A DNA stretch of 64,000 bases, from NCBI GenBank assembly GCA_012976225.1, contig JAAVVG010000007.1, forward strand, positions 372,001-436,000, in the 5' to 3' direction. Positions within the stretch are counted from its first letter, which is position 1. Each line of letters opens with the position of its first letter. The notes under the pieces are model-generated. The model was given only the letters and a program-made list of their open reading frames with translations. It did not search any database and was not told the origin of the DNA. The position numbers were made by a program, and so were the translations under genes. Of the stretch, positions 1 through 11,264 are shown piece after piece. The DNA is from Golubevia sp. BC0850. Lineage: Eukaryota; Basidiomycota; Exobasidiomycetes; Golubeviales; Golubeviaceae.

Positions 1-3000
1 TGCCCTGATCCTTGCGGGAAATGTTCTCCTGTTAGAAGGAAAAAGTCGATGGGAGGAAGAGATAAGAAAATAATCAGTAAAAGGCCCTTCTGTTTCGATT
101 TAGTAATCTTGGAACTCACCTAGCCCAAAGATCTTTACAATCCTTCTCCTCAATTCCGTTCTCCTCCTTGAACATTTTCCAAATCTCCGTGGAGCTGTCT
201 TGATTGTTGACCAACTGCATAGCAACCAACTTTCTGGCCTCGTACTTGTCCATTCCTTCTGCAATTGAGGATGAGACAAGATCCCTTGCTTGAAGCTGTA
301 CGTGTTTGGTGAGGGCACGATCCAAAGCAGCCCAAGAACACTTGTCCCAAACATTTGAAGATTTGAAGACTCTTTCTTGTTCTTGAGCAGAGCTAGATGA
401 TCCTTGTTGTTGCGATTGTTGAGCTAGAGCAGGTGAACGAGGGAAAGCACCAGGACAAATCGGAGTAGCTTGAATTGAAAGTGATGAACTAGCTTTCAAG
501 GGAGTCTCAGAGGGGATTTCTTCTCTTTGACGCTTTTTGCTTGCTTGTTTCTTCTGTTCATTCCTGACCATTACTGGAAAAGAACGAGAAGATTCGAATT
601 GCTCCTCTTCATCCTCATCCTCTGCTTGAGTTAGATTTCCCCAATTTCCTCCATCACTGGTCATCCAACCTTCATCATAGTAGCCAGCTGATTTTAGTGC
701 AGCAACAGCTCTTGCAGTTTCTCTTGGATCTAAACTTGAAATTTCCAAGATTTGTCTACCTCCTCTTGGAATTCCTCTTGAACTGTTATGAGATCTTGAA
801 ATCGAAGTTCCTTCACTTTGCCTTCCTCTAGACTTGGATCTTGAAATTGATCTGGAACTCGATTCAGCATGATAAGAAGGATTGACTGAAATCGAGATAT
901 TCTTAGTAGTTTGATTCATAGAGATCTCAAATTCACCTTCTTCTCCACTTTCCTCATCTTCTAGACTTTCGTTCGGGTTTCTGAGATCGTTGTTAGATAT
1001 CCTTCTGTGAAGCTCGATCCTAGAAATAGATCTATCATTTCCATGCAAATAGATCAAATCTCTTGAAGGTTCTTGAGGTCTAGCGGATTGATTCTCTGGT
1101 TCTTCTTCTCCAACTTCAGAATCTGAAGCTGGTGAAATAGCTCTCATTTTTCCTTGAACATTGATGGATGGAGAAGTTAGACTTGAGTCAATTTCATCCT
1201 CTTCAGCCTCTTGGGTTTCATGTCCTTCTTGATCGTCCTCCGACTCCTGATTCTCTTCTTCTTGATCGACTTCCTCTTCCTCGTCCTCTTCGTCTTCCTC
1301 TTCGAAGCCAGGCTGTACGAACAAGCTCTGATCAACCTCGTCTCCATCAGCTCGAGCAGCAGCCTCAGCGATGTCTCTCATCGAAGCTTCACTAGATAAG
1401 ATGTCTTGCATGCTCTCGTCTGGATTTTCCTCCTCCTCCTCTTCTTCAAGAAGGGATTGTTCAGCTTCTTCTAGCTGTGGAACTTGATCTTCTTCCAACT
1501 GTTGCATAGAAAGGTCTTGATCTTGAATCTCCTCTTCGTCCTCCTCTTCTTCATCGAGATTTTCTTGACTTCTAGATCCATCGACTTCTTCCTCGACTTC
1601 TGCTTCTAGCTGTTCTTTTTCGACTTCCTGAGAATCAGAAATATCCTGTGAACCTTGAGAAAAAGTCTCATCCTCTTCGACCTCAGGTGTTTGAATGTAA
1701 GAGAAGGAAGCTTCCTCCCCTTCTCTAGCTTCAGCATCTCTTTCAGCTTGAGTTTGGGTCTGAGTTTCAATTTGATCTCGAACTTGACTTTCGAAAGGTT
1801 CTTCTTGAAGTGATACTTCCTCCTCCTCATCTCCTGATGATTGATCGAGAGCATCTTGAGAAACCTCTCCGGAGTCTTCCGGATTCGGATGAGAAGCTGA
1901 AATGTCTTGATCCACAAGATTTGATGTTGTGGAACCAGAGTAAGCTTGAGGAGGAGGTGAAGCACTACCACTTCCTCTCAGAATAATGACTTCATCTTCT
2001 TCCTCTTCATCGTCATCGAATTCTTCCTCTTCTTCCAATTCTTCTTGCTCCATAAATTCCGGTTCCTCTTCTTCAACTTGAACTTCTCCTGAAGTTTCCG
2101 AATTTCTTGACTCCTGATTTAATAGATCAGAGACTTCCAAAGAGTCAGATTGCACTTGCTCTCGAGATCCATCTTCTTCTTGATTTTGCAGTCCTTGAGC
2201 ATCTGGATTTTCCTCTTGCAGTGAGTCTTCAACTTGAGGTTTCAATTCTTCTTCTTCATCTTGACTATCATCATCTCCATTCCCACCACTGAAATCAAAA
2301 CTTTCAGGAACTTCACTACCATCGAAGAAATCGACTCCATCTTGAAATTGATGTTGATAATCAACTTCCTCATCTTGATCTTCTCCCTTAATTTTTTGAT
2401 CTTCAAATTCTCCCAACATTTTCCCTTTACCTTTCATTCTTCCCTGAAATCTAGTTCCATCAAAACTTTGATCTCCAGCATCTACTTCTCCTTCTTCTTC
2501 CATTCCAACTTCTCCCTCGTCTTCCTTTTCTTCAGCAGCTCTACTCCTACTTCTTCTCTCTCTTCTTCTCCTTTCTCGCTCTTCCAATTCTCTCCTCTCC
2601 CTCTCACTAGCTTTGATCAACAATGGATCATCTCCAGGACTTTCAGGTTGAACAGCTCTTTCCAAAGTCGCTTCTCCAATTTCGGGTTTAACGATTATTC
2701 CAAAAGATCTCCTTCCAGCGCCGATAGATTTTCTACTCTTCGATCCATCGACTGTAGAAGAAAGCAATGATTTCCTAAGGTTCTTCTTTGATGGTTCGGT
2801 TTTTGGAGCTTTTTTTGAAGAGTTTGAGATCATAGGAGTTGAAGAATTGACATCTTTAGGTTGTGATTTTCTAGATCGCTTGGGTTTTGGAACCGTAGAT
2901 TGAATAGCACCTGAAATTGTGGGTCTAGGTTTCCTCTTTGTTGTTTTCAATGAGTTCTCAGTGATTTCATTTGAGAGAGATGATCTTGATTTTCTCTTGC

Positions 3001-4363
3001 CTTTAGCTTTTGAAGGAATCAAAGAATTGTTGACTACTGGAGTTGAACTTTCAGGAATTGGTTGATCTCTATCGATGTTTAACAAAGAAGAATCCCCATC
3101 TTCTGGAATTTCCATTTGAGATTCATTCCCTTCTTCATTTAGAGCTACTGATAAATCGGAAGGATTCTCTCCCTTCTTCATTCTAAAACTTGAAGCTTCA
3201 CTATTTCTAGGTTTAGCGAATTCCCAAACTTGAGGTAAGAACCTTTCCTTAACGATCATCTCATTCACATTTGATAAACCATGATTTTCTGCCATAAAAG
3301 AATCGTCGAAGTCTTTTGATTTGCCATTATCACCTTCAGAAGAGGCCGATGAAAAGTCTTGATCTTCTTTGTTTGGTCTGTAATTTCCAGAGGAGATGAT
3401 TTTCTTGCTCTTGATGTTTCTCTTCGACTTGCCATTCTTTTCAACCTGAGAACCAGTTTCGTTTCCTTGAAATTGAGCATGATTGTCTAATTGATAATGA
3501 AGCTGATTTGCATTCCCATCAGTCTGATCTTGTGCAACAGCATCTGGCTGTACCTGCTCTCTTGCCTCTACTCTCTTTCTAGCTCTAGGTCTTGGATTTG
3601 GACTTGTATAATCAACTTTCCCACTTTTCATCAAATTACTCAACAAGCTCTTTGAATTTGAAGGGGTCATCTCGTAGTTGTTTGACTCCACAACACCATC
3701 ACCAGCCCCATCCTCAGCTCTCCCATTCCCATTCCCACTGCCACTCCCTTCTCCGGACTGTTTGATAGGAGATTCCCTTGTTCTATGCCTTTTCCTAAAA
3801 ACTTTTTTTGAAGGAGTCACACTGAAACTTCTATTGGTACTCTTTCTTGGAGATGGACTTTGACTTTGAGATTGACTTGATTGAATTGAACTTGGTAGTG
3901 GAATAGTTGCAGTGTTAGTTGAAGGTGGAGTTGGTGGAAATGATGATCCATTCATCAACATTGATTCATTAGATCCTTCAAGTAAAAATGAATTCAGATT
4001 TGAGTTGGAATTGTTTCTTGAAAGAGTTAAGGGAAGATTCATGAAGGAATTTCTTGATCTTGATCTTGATCCTGTCTTGAAGTTGTTGTTGTTGTTGTTG
4101 GCTAAAGGGGAACAATCTTGATTCTCCTTTGAATGTGAATTCGGATGGAACTGTGAAATGGATTGAGAAAGTGGTGGAGTTGAGGGTGAAGAGATTGACT
4201 GGGATTGAATGTTTGGATGGATTGATGATGCTCCTGAACTTGAAGCTGCTCCTATTCCAGCTTTGCCTACTCCATCCTGTCTTTTCTGAACAGTTCTAGC
4301 CATTCTCAAAGAGTTTGACTTGATGTGACCGATTGTGTTGTGTGTGTGGTTGATTGGAGCCAT
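1..4363 (-). CDS. Very large acidic low-complexity protein, partial (C-terminus off left edge)
   Basis: One huge exon (4363 to 120, 1414 codons) plus the start of a second exon (28 to 1) that continues off the left edge. The donor follows base 120 and the acceptor is just before base 28, with matching phase. I chose the ATG at 4363. The N-terminal third is Ser/Asn/Gln-rich with several Lys/Arg clusters resembling nuclear localisation signals. The middle third, roughly residues 600-1100, is dominated by Glu/Asp runs. The last ~90 residues are different: a folded-looking, Trp-containing helical segment (VWDKCSWAALDRALTKH, then a region ending KDLWAR). That C-terminal segment is probably the conserved domain, the rest disordered. 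A nuclear or chromatin role is inference from composition only. I do not recognise the family. Confidence 0.8.
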
Positions 4364-4535
4364 TGCCTTTTTGGAAACCAATCTATGCTTTCGCGTTCGA
4401 GCTCACGGGACCTCCAAACAGTCGTCTCTCATCATCAGCCAGAGGATCAAATCCTACTCCTTAGAATTCAACTATGATGTACAAATGTCATTCAACAATC
4501 TATCCTTCACCTCTGCCCTTGAATACCCTTTCCTC

Positions 4536-5779
4536 TCACCACCTCCTACCGAATGCCCCTCCTCCTCCGACCTGAGCAGTCTCCTGGTTCATCGAAGGAT
4601 TGCTTGTCTCTAGACTCGGGGCTGGCTTCCTGTATTCGATCTTTTCCACCTTGACCTCTGAGTCTATCAGTTGATAGACGTAGGTTACTACCACCGATCC
4701 TTGAATGTCGAGAACTGGAGGAAGAGATGTGAGAAGATTGGCCAGATCAAACGGAAAGAAAGAGACAGCGAAGATGTCAAGGGAAGCGATTTGGAAGAGA
4801 AAAAGAAGAAGAAGAAAAGAGGCAGTTTAGGGATGAAACATAGGAAGATGAGAGATTAGAGCTGTCCATCTTCGAAGTCGACCCAAAGATCAAGAGGTCC
4901 ACTTCCTCTTCTGCCCCTACTACTTCCTGCCTTATCTATCTGAAAGTTTCATTGACTCACGAGCAAAACTAGGTGTAGGTCCAGCAGCTTGTTTCACTTC
5001 TCCCTCAATGACTTTCTCGACTTTCTCCTTATCTCCCTCTTTATCCTTTCCCTCCTTCTTCTCCTCCTTCTTCTTCCCATCTTTCTCTTCCACCTTTTTC
5101 TCATCTATTTCTTTCTTTTCTTCCTCTTTCTTCTCATCCTTCCCCTGCGACTCTTTCTTTTGCCCTTCAATCACTGGCCAACCACTCCTCCAAGCTCCAG
5201 TAGCACTTCCAGGATTAACAAAGAACCTTCCATCTTCTTCCCAAGCTTCAAATCTATGAGTATGTCCACTTAAAAGGATGTCCACATCCATAGCTCTAGC
5301 TAAACTTGAAAGAGTTGAAGAGTCTCCAACCGGAAGTAATTGATGTCCATGTAGAACTCCTATTTTCAAGGGTGGGTGATTGATGATTAATGAAGGTGGG
5401 AAATGTGGGTTCTACAGATCAAAAGATAGGACCTTGATCAGCAATAGCTATAATATAGGAGGAGGGGTAGGATAAGGTTGGGGATAAGGGATGGAGAAAG
5501 GAACTCACTTCATCATAATCTCCTTTAACAACATGAACATCTCCAGCTACAGTTCTCAAGTAATCAAAAGTTTCTTTATCACATACGTTCCCTGTACAAA
5601 TGATTTGTTGAATCTTTCCTGGAACTAAGAGCTTTCTGAATTTGGCTGGTAGATCGTGAGAACGATAGGGTAAATGTAGATCTCCTGTTGAGTTATTGGT
5701 AGAGAATTGCTGTTAGAAGAAGATGGAGTGAATAGATTTGAAAAGTTTGCTATTACTCACCGATGACTAGAACTAACAT
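4536..5779 (-). CDS. VPS29: Vacuolar protein sorting protein 29, retromer subunit
   Basis: Four exons: 5779-5761, 5684-5509, 5411-4961, 4714-4536; phases close to 274 residues. The protein has the metallophosphoesterase fold of Vps29: [14 protein letters not shown] at the start, then [21 protein letters not shown] and NPGSATGAW, and the typical end [11 protein letters not shown] followed by [10 protein letters not shown]. In retromer, Vps29 binds Vps35 and acts in endosome-to-Golgi recycling; its metal site is generally considered non-catalytic. Between the GSATGA motif and the C-terminal strands lies a Lys/Glu-rich insertion of about 65 residues that animal Vps29 lacks. The last intron (4960-4715) is about 245 nt, longer than its neighbours. 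The stop lies only ~170 bases from the start codon of the next minus-strand gene. Confidence 0.93.
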
Positions 5780-5899
5780 GGATGTCTCGATGTATTGTGG
5801 TAGAGAGGATATCGATATCAGCTTGTGTTGCTCTACTTCTATACTCCTCCTTTAGGCTTTACTTCTCCACTTCACTTCCATCCTTCCTATTTCAAAGGA
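5780..5899. promoter_or_regulatory. Short shared divergent promoter VPS29/HUB1
   Basis: Only 120 bases separate the start codons of VPS29 (minus) and HUB1 (plus), so both must be driven from this stretch or from inside each other's 5' part. No TATA box is evident. It is the most compact divergent pair in the window. Confidence 0.5.
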
Positions 5900-6577
5900 A
5901 TGCCGCTAATTGAAGTCATTGCTAACGATCGTTTAGGAAGGAAAGGTGAGTCATACAGAACGATTCGAAGCATCTCCAAGGATTCAATCTCATCCATCAA
6001 GCTCTCAAGCAAAGCACCTTAGACTGAGCTCTATCTCCCTCTCATCCTTGGACAGTACGAGTCAAATGCTCACCAGATGATACAGTTGGTGATTTAAAGA
6101 AGTTAATCGCCGCTCAGACGGGTACTACTCCAGAGAAGGTAAGTCAGGTTCAGACAGAAAAGAATGGAAAGTGGATAGAGCTTTGTTGAACTGTGCCACC
6201 CTGTACTATTGCAGATCCAGCTGAAGAAATGGCACACCGTATTCAAGAATCATATCAGTTTGGCTGATTGTGAGTATAAGATAGAGTTTCATGGGTCCTG
6301 TAGCCTGAAAGATAGAGGTTCAAAGAAAGCTGATTGTCCTCTTTACCTTCTCTCTCTCTCTACTTCCTGCCATCTCAGATGAAATCCATGATGTGAGTAC
6401 AGCTCTCAGTATTCGAGCAGAATCTTTGAAATCAACATGCCAGTTAGGAATCGGGGAGAGGCTTTGGAAAGGAGAACAGAGAATCCACCTTCTAATCAGC
6501 TTCAACTCACTCTCTCCGCAACCCTTCCTCCTTTCTCCTTTCCTCCAATGCAGGGGGCAAGTTTAGAAATGTACTAG
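5900..6577 (+). CDS. HUB1: Ubiquitin-like modifier Hub1/UBL5
   Basis: Five exons: 5900-5945, 6056-6138, 6215-6269, 6379-6392 (only 14 nt) and 6554-6577. The product is 73 residues, the usual UBL5 length. It reads [15 protein letters not shown], then [58 protein letters not shown]. Hub1 binds spliceosomal proteins such as Snu66 non-covalently and modulates splice-site choice. The usual family end is a Tyr-Tyr pair plus one residue; here the frame stops after a single Tyr. A gene for a splicing modulator that itself has four introns and a 14-nt exon is worth noting. Confidence 0.93.
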
Positions 6578-6996
6578 GTCTTCAACAGCTTCGCTATCTC
6601 GGTCTCTAGGATTTTGTTCTCACAGACTCGCATCTGCATCGCTTCTCCCAATTCATTCATCTCTTTTGTACTTCTAACCGAATCCTTGCTTTCCCTGATT
6701 CAAGTGATTGATGTAGGCTCTTTGCCTTGTCTTTATGTCTAGTATCTGTCGGCTAGACAATGAGAAGGTGTCTGCACAAAGAGAGAGACCATGATCTGCC
6801 CTCAGCCTTCCTTTACCCTGCTTGTGTCCTACCTCGGCGAACGCTTCGATCTGCAAGCTTCTGAGGGCATATAACTATCTTAAAAAGAGTGGAAAATGAA
6901 ATAACAAGGAAGGGCCCTGGGTGAAGGATTCGAACTTCAACGTCCTTCTCTTGGATTCTTCTTGGACGCTTTCTTCTTATCTTTCCCAACCTCGAC
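6578..6996. other. Intergenic, HUB1 to paraoxonase gene
   Basis: No gene seen. It holds the HUB1 3' region and the promoter/5' UTR of the next plus-strand gene. A T-arm-like string near 6928 was examined and rejected as a tRNA. Confidence 0.5.
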
Positions 6997-8615
6997 ATGA
7001 TCGTTGATATTCTCGCCTTCCTGGCTTTAGTAGCAGCTGCTGCTTACCCACTGACGAAGAACTTCTGGCATGATACTTTAGGTTTGGGAAGACAGATAGA
7101 GCAGCTCAACAACAAAGGGCAGTGCGAGCAAATCCCAGGTGAGAAGAGTTCGAGCAAATTCTCTTGCTTTCTTTGCTTACTGACTTCTGAGGCTCTTTCT
7201 TCACTTGATAAACTCTTTTGGACTCTTCAGAACTCCAAGCTTGCGAAGGTAAGACTCAACGAGACTCAAAAGATATCCTGTTCTATGATCTGTCCCACTT
7301 CTTTTCCAGACCTTTTTTCATTTACCTCTCCAACTCACTCTCTAACTTTCTCCTCTCCGATCTCAGATTCTTACTTTCATCCAGAAACAGGCCTTCTCTA
7401 TCTAGCATGTGCTGCCTCAGTTGAATCACGCTCCAATTGGATGCCAGGATTTCAAAAGTTTGTTCAACCTTCAACCTCCGACTATATAGCCATCTTAGAT
7501 ACCCGAGGTTCCGGTTCTTATGCTTCCAGAATCCAGAAGATTGAAATCAAAGACTTTTTCGAAGATGCTTTCAGGGATGAAGGAAGGCAGGAAGGGACTC
7601 TGAATCTTCATGCGATTGGAATCGAAGCCGACAAGACATCAACTAAGGGATCCAACATCAAAATTCATCTGAATAACCATAAGCCTTATTATAATCAAGA
7701 TGGTACGATCAATGCTTCAAGCTACTTGGGTGCTAATTCTACTATTGAAGTCTTCACCTCCAAACTGGGATCCTCAACTTTCAATCATCTTAAAACGATT
7801 TCATCTCCGAGTATCGTCGCTCCAAATTCTATTGCTCCCCTCAATTCTGAAACCTTCTTATTTACAAACGATCATGACGTCAAGACCGCCTGGGATAGGG
7901 ATTTAAAAGCAATGATTCAGGCCAGTGGGAATGTGGGCTTTTGCGACGAGAAGACCTGTGGAATCGCTCTAGAGAAGAGACACTTCCCCAATGGAATTGT
8001 GAAATCTGAGAAGGATGGACTGATTTATTTGGCTAGCAGCACCAAGGGTCACGTCCAAACTTTCAGATGGGAAGAAGGAAAGCAAAGATTGGTTTTAGTG
8101 AATCATCGAGAGTTTCTTTCTCTTTCGCTAATTTGAAACACCTGAACTCATTCTTTTACTTTCTCTTGTTTTTGGTGGAAATGCAGGTTGATACAATCTA
8201 CACGAGCTATCCAGCCGACAACCTCTCAGTCGACGAGCACGGGGATGTGTGGGTCGCTGCGTTTCCTTCAGCTTTAAAGATGTTCGCTCATACTTCAGGT
8301 GATCCTAGGAAGAATCACTCTCCATCTACTGTCTTGAAGATCAGCCGGTTTCCAGAGGCCAAGGAGGAGTGGAAGAGGAAGTATAGAGTCGAGAAAATGT
8401 TCGAAGATGATGGAAACGTCGCGTCTGGGATCACCAAGAGCGTGTACGATGTTCGAACACACAAGCTAATTATGACTGGTGAGTGTCAGAAGAAGGACGA
8501 AAAGACTGGATCATCACTTTCTTCGGACCTGTCAATGTACTGATTCTCTGTTCCAAACCTTCCCTATTCCACAGGAATTCTGAGCTCTGCCCTTACCGTT
8601 TGTCAACTGCCTTAA
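6997..8615 (+). CDS. Paraoxonase/arylesterase-family calcium-dependent hydrolase
   Basis: Five exons: 6997-7138, 7231-7248, 7367-8097, 8187-8478, 8575-8615, giving 407 residues. A hydrophobic N-terminus (residues 3-18) looks like a signal anchor, as in serum paraoxonases. Family landmarks occur in order: NLHAIGI (counterpart of the catalytic His region), LFTNDHD (Ca-binding Asn), HFPNGIVKSEKDGLIYLAS (second Asn), ADNLSVDEHGDVWVA (Asp-Asn pair), and a C-terminus GILSSALTVCQLP resembling the final strand of PON1. Paraoxonases are six-bladed propellers hydrolysing lactones and aryl esters; the substrate here is unknown. For exon 3 I used the GTGAAT donor, because it keeps phase and is the better signal. 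Frame is open throughout. Confidence 0.88.
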
Positions 8616-9103
8616 ACTCTTGTGTCAATTGAGACTATTCAGCTGAGATGGAAAAGAAATTAAAGGAAAAAATCAGAGAGTTGATCCTTATGCTTTTAGA
8701 CGGGAAAGGAGATTGGATCAGTAATTCGTCTGTATATTTGCCTCTTCTGACCTCTATTTAAATTTATACCATCACTCCAAAAACGTTGTCCAGTGCTTCA
8801 ACCACAACAAGGCAGGCAATGGATCGTAGAAAGAGTCGAAGTCGGTCAGGGTGGCAAAAGAGCTAGGTTCACCCAAAATGAACCCCTCGCCTGCTTTGAG
8901 TGACCAACACCGACCTCAACGTTTAAGTGTGGTGGGAATACAACTTGAATCGAAAAAGGTTGCAGAACACTTGGCCTGCTCGCTGCTCTCGCACTTGGGC
9001 GGTCCTGACTAAGCTAGCTTCACTCCACTTTCCTCGTCTCAACTTTGAGGTTTTTTTGTTCTTCCTTCTTACCCAACGTCAAAATCCTCCAAATCGATTC
9101 CTC
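8616..9103. other. Intergenic, 488 bases
   Basis: No gene is supported. It contains the 3' end of the paraoxonase gene and the promoter/5' UTR of the DUF2461 gene. The frame of the downstream exon stays open upstream to about 8927, so a longer N-terminus cannot be excluded. Confidence 0.4.
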
Positions 9104-10682
9104 ATGGTCCAATCCAAAAATAAAACATCCAAAGCAGCAAAGTCTTCCCCTCGTAACAAACTGAAGGTCAAGTCCTTCAGAGAATCTCCCGTGGAGGGTG
9201 AAGATGATTCAGATGATGGGAGCGCTTTTGAAGCAGACGAAGCTCAAGATACTGAGTTCGATTCGGAGGGTTCGGATACAGACCAAGGTAGTCAAGAGGA
9301 ACAGGAGGAGGACGAGGACGAGGAGGAAGACATCCCAAGGCCAAAGAAGAGGAAATCAGTCTCTGCTGCCGACGACGGCGAGTCCGAGAGCAAAAGTAAG
9401 ATATTAAAGACAGTAAACTCACCCATTAATAGCAAAACCTCAAGAGGGAAGGCTGAGTTCGACGAATCTGGAAGAATCGTGACAGAGTTGGTTTCAGCTC
9501 CAAAGGATCAAGGTCAGTACATATCAGTTGAGTAGGGAGATATCAGCAGAGCCTGAAGAGCTTCTACTGGACAAGAAGTTTTGCCTTTCGAAAATCTGCC
9601 CATTGGCTGATTCGTCTTCCATACAAAACGTGTGAATGACTCTTCCTCCCACTTTCCTATCTAGCCCCTCCTGGTCAAATCTCACCTTATCTTATGGATT
9701 TCATGGGTCAATTATGCGATCCAGAGAAGAACGACAGAGAATGGTTTAAAACTCATGACGCGGTCTGGAGGTTTGTGAGCAAGAACTGGAATGAATTCAT
9801 CGATCACTTGATTCCCAAGATGATGGACGAGGTAGATGAGACCCTGCCCTTTCTACCGTCAAAGGACTGTGTGTATAGAATCTACAGAGATGTGAGGCTG
9901 TGTCATGACAAGGTGAGTCGAAGTGTGTCTCGATATCGTCCTGAGTGGCTGGAGTCTCCCGTCTGATCGCTCTTTGTTTCCCCTTTTCAGACTCCGTATA
10001 GGAAGAAGATGCTAGCAACTCTTGGAAGAGGTGGACGAAAAGGAGGCAATCTTTACGCTGGCTACTATTTAGAAGTTGGGCACAACCAATCCGCATTAAG
10101 TGGTGGATGGGACTTACCTGAGAAGGCAGCTTTGGATTTGCTGCGAAGGCACTTTTTGGAAAACACAGAAGAAGCTAGGAGGCTGAAAGAGATCGTCTCT
10201 TCTAAGGAATTTGTCGATATGTTTGGAGAACCAAGAGAAAAGTCGGAGGCCAAGAAAGGAAAGAAAGGGAAGGAAGAGGTCGTCAGACAGAATCTTTGGG
10301 GTAAGAGCGATGAGCTCAAAAAGGCTCCCAAGGGCGTCTCTCCTGATAATCCGGCGATAGAGTGGCTCAAGCTGAAGAGCTTTTGGGCAGAAAAGAAGTG
10401 AGTTTTGGTGTTTGACTCTCTTCTCTCCAGTCGACCGGACTGTTCACGAACCCACTCCTTCTCGTACCACAGGATCACAGACGAAGAAGTTCTGTCTCCA
10501 GATTTTGAGAAGAGGATTTGCGAGATTGCAGAAGTCTTGAAGCCCCTGGTACAGTGGTGAGTGTAGAGTCCCTCCTTTGGCCTAGCCACTTCCGTCTCTG
10601 ACTCTCTCCCTTTCTCCTTGACAGTCTAAACGACATCGTTTATCCTCCTCCTCCTCCTCCTCCGCCAACAACTGAAAATTAG
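9104..10682 (+). CDS. DUF2461 (TIGR02453) domain protein with acidic N-terminus
   Basis: Five exons: 9104-9512, 9665-9912, 9991-10397, 10473-10556, 10625-10682, 401 residues. Residues 1-130 are disordered, with Asp/Glu runs followed by a basic PRPKKRK patch that looks like a nuclear signal. From about residue 140 comes the DUF2461 domain: YLMDFMGQL, NDREWFKTHDAVW, then YRIYRDVRLCHDKTPYRKK, GGNLYAGYYLEVG and the SGGWDLPE turn. The family is found in bacteria and fungi; its biochemical role is not established. The protein ends in a short poly-proline run (residues about 388-397). Exon 4 starts inside a Lys codon and all phases close. Confidence 0.85.
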
Positions 10683-11264
10683 AAATCTTTTCAATGTACA
10701 TAGCTACTCTTTTTAAGACTGCAGTGCCCTCTTTCGAACTCACTGTCAACTGTTGTGCGCTTGTCGATCGACACCTGTGGCGGCTGACTGCACCTGAGCT
10801 GAAGCGCTGACTGCTGAGCAAGGGTTGCCTAGAAATTTGACAGAAGATCGATCACTTCAACTCTTACTCTCTGTATCTAAGGGGTGGGAATGAGTGGTTG
10901 TGCAAGGGAGGGAGTCACGAGTGTGTCTGTGCGTCACTCCTCGACGAGAAGCCACAACTCGATGATTCTAAGAGGATTGCTTGGAAGTCGGAAACTCTCC
11001 TTCCAATGATTTTGATCCTACACATGTTATCTTACCTCTCTTTAAAATAGACAGAAGAATGCATATTCCAGAAAGTCCCAGACCCGCCAAGACCCTCTAC
11101 TGTAATCCCGAGCGGACCTCGGTAGGGTCTTGGGCTTCCGTGGAGGAAGCACTCGTCGAAAATTCCCCTATAAAAGGCTTCGTTCTCCAATAAATCTCTC
11201 TTTTCCCCATCCATCCTCAAGTACATTACCTCAAGCCCACCTTAACCTACCTTACAAAGCCTCA
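10683..11264. other. Promoter region of the secreted-protein gene
   Basis: No gene seen in 582 bases. The right end carries a clear TATA box (separate entry); the rest is unremarkable apart from a pyrimidine-rich stretch shortly before the start codon. Confidence 0.4.
11169..11176 (+). promoter_or_regulatory. TATA box of the small secreted protein gene
   Basis: A perfect TATAAAAG, 96 bases before the ATG at 11265. A strong TATA box in an otherwise TATA-poor window suggests an inducible or highly expressed gene (inference). Confidence 0.6.

Noticed and set aside
2234-2770. 178-codon plus-strand frame antisense to the giant acidic protein
   Set aside because: Ser/Phe-rich mirror of Glu/Lys codons in the real gene; a typical antisense shadow.
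6900-6990. T-arm-like GAAGTTCGAATCC on the minus strand, suggesting a tRNA
   Set aside because: The T-stem does not pair properly and no matching acceptor stem (a CCTGGGT-type 5' strand) or D-arm occurs upstream.
9104-10682. Bacterial horizontal transfer of the DUF2461 gene
   Set aside because: The family is also widespread in fungi, and the gene has four typical local introns and local codon use.
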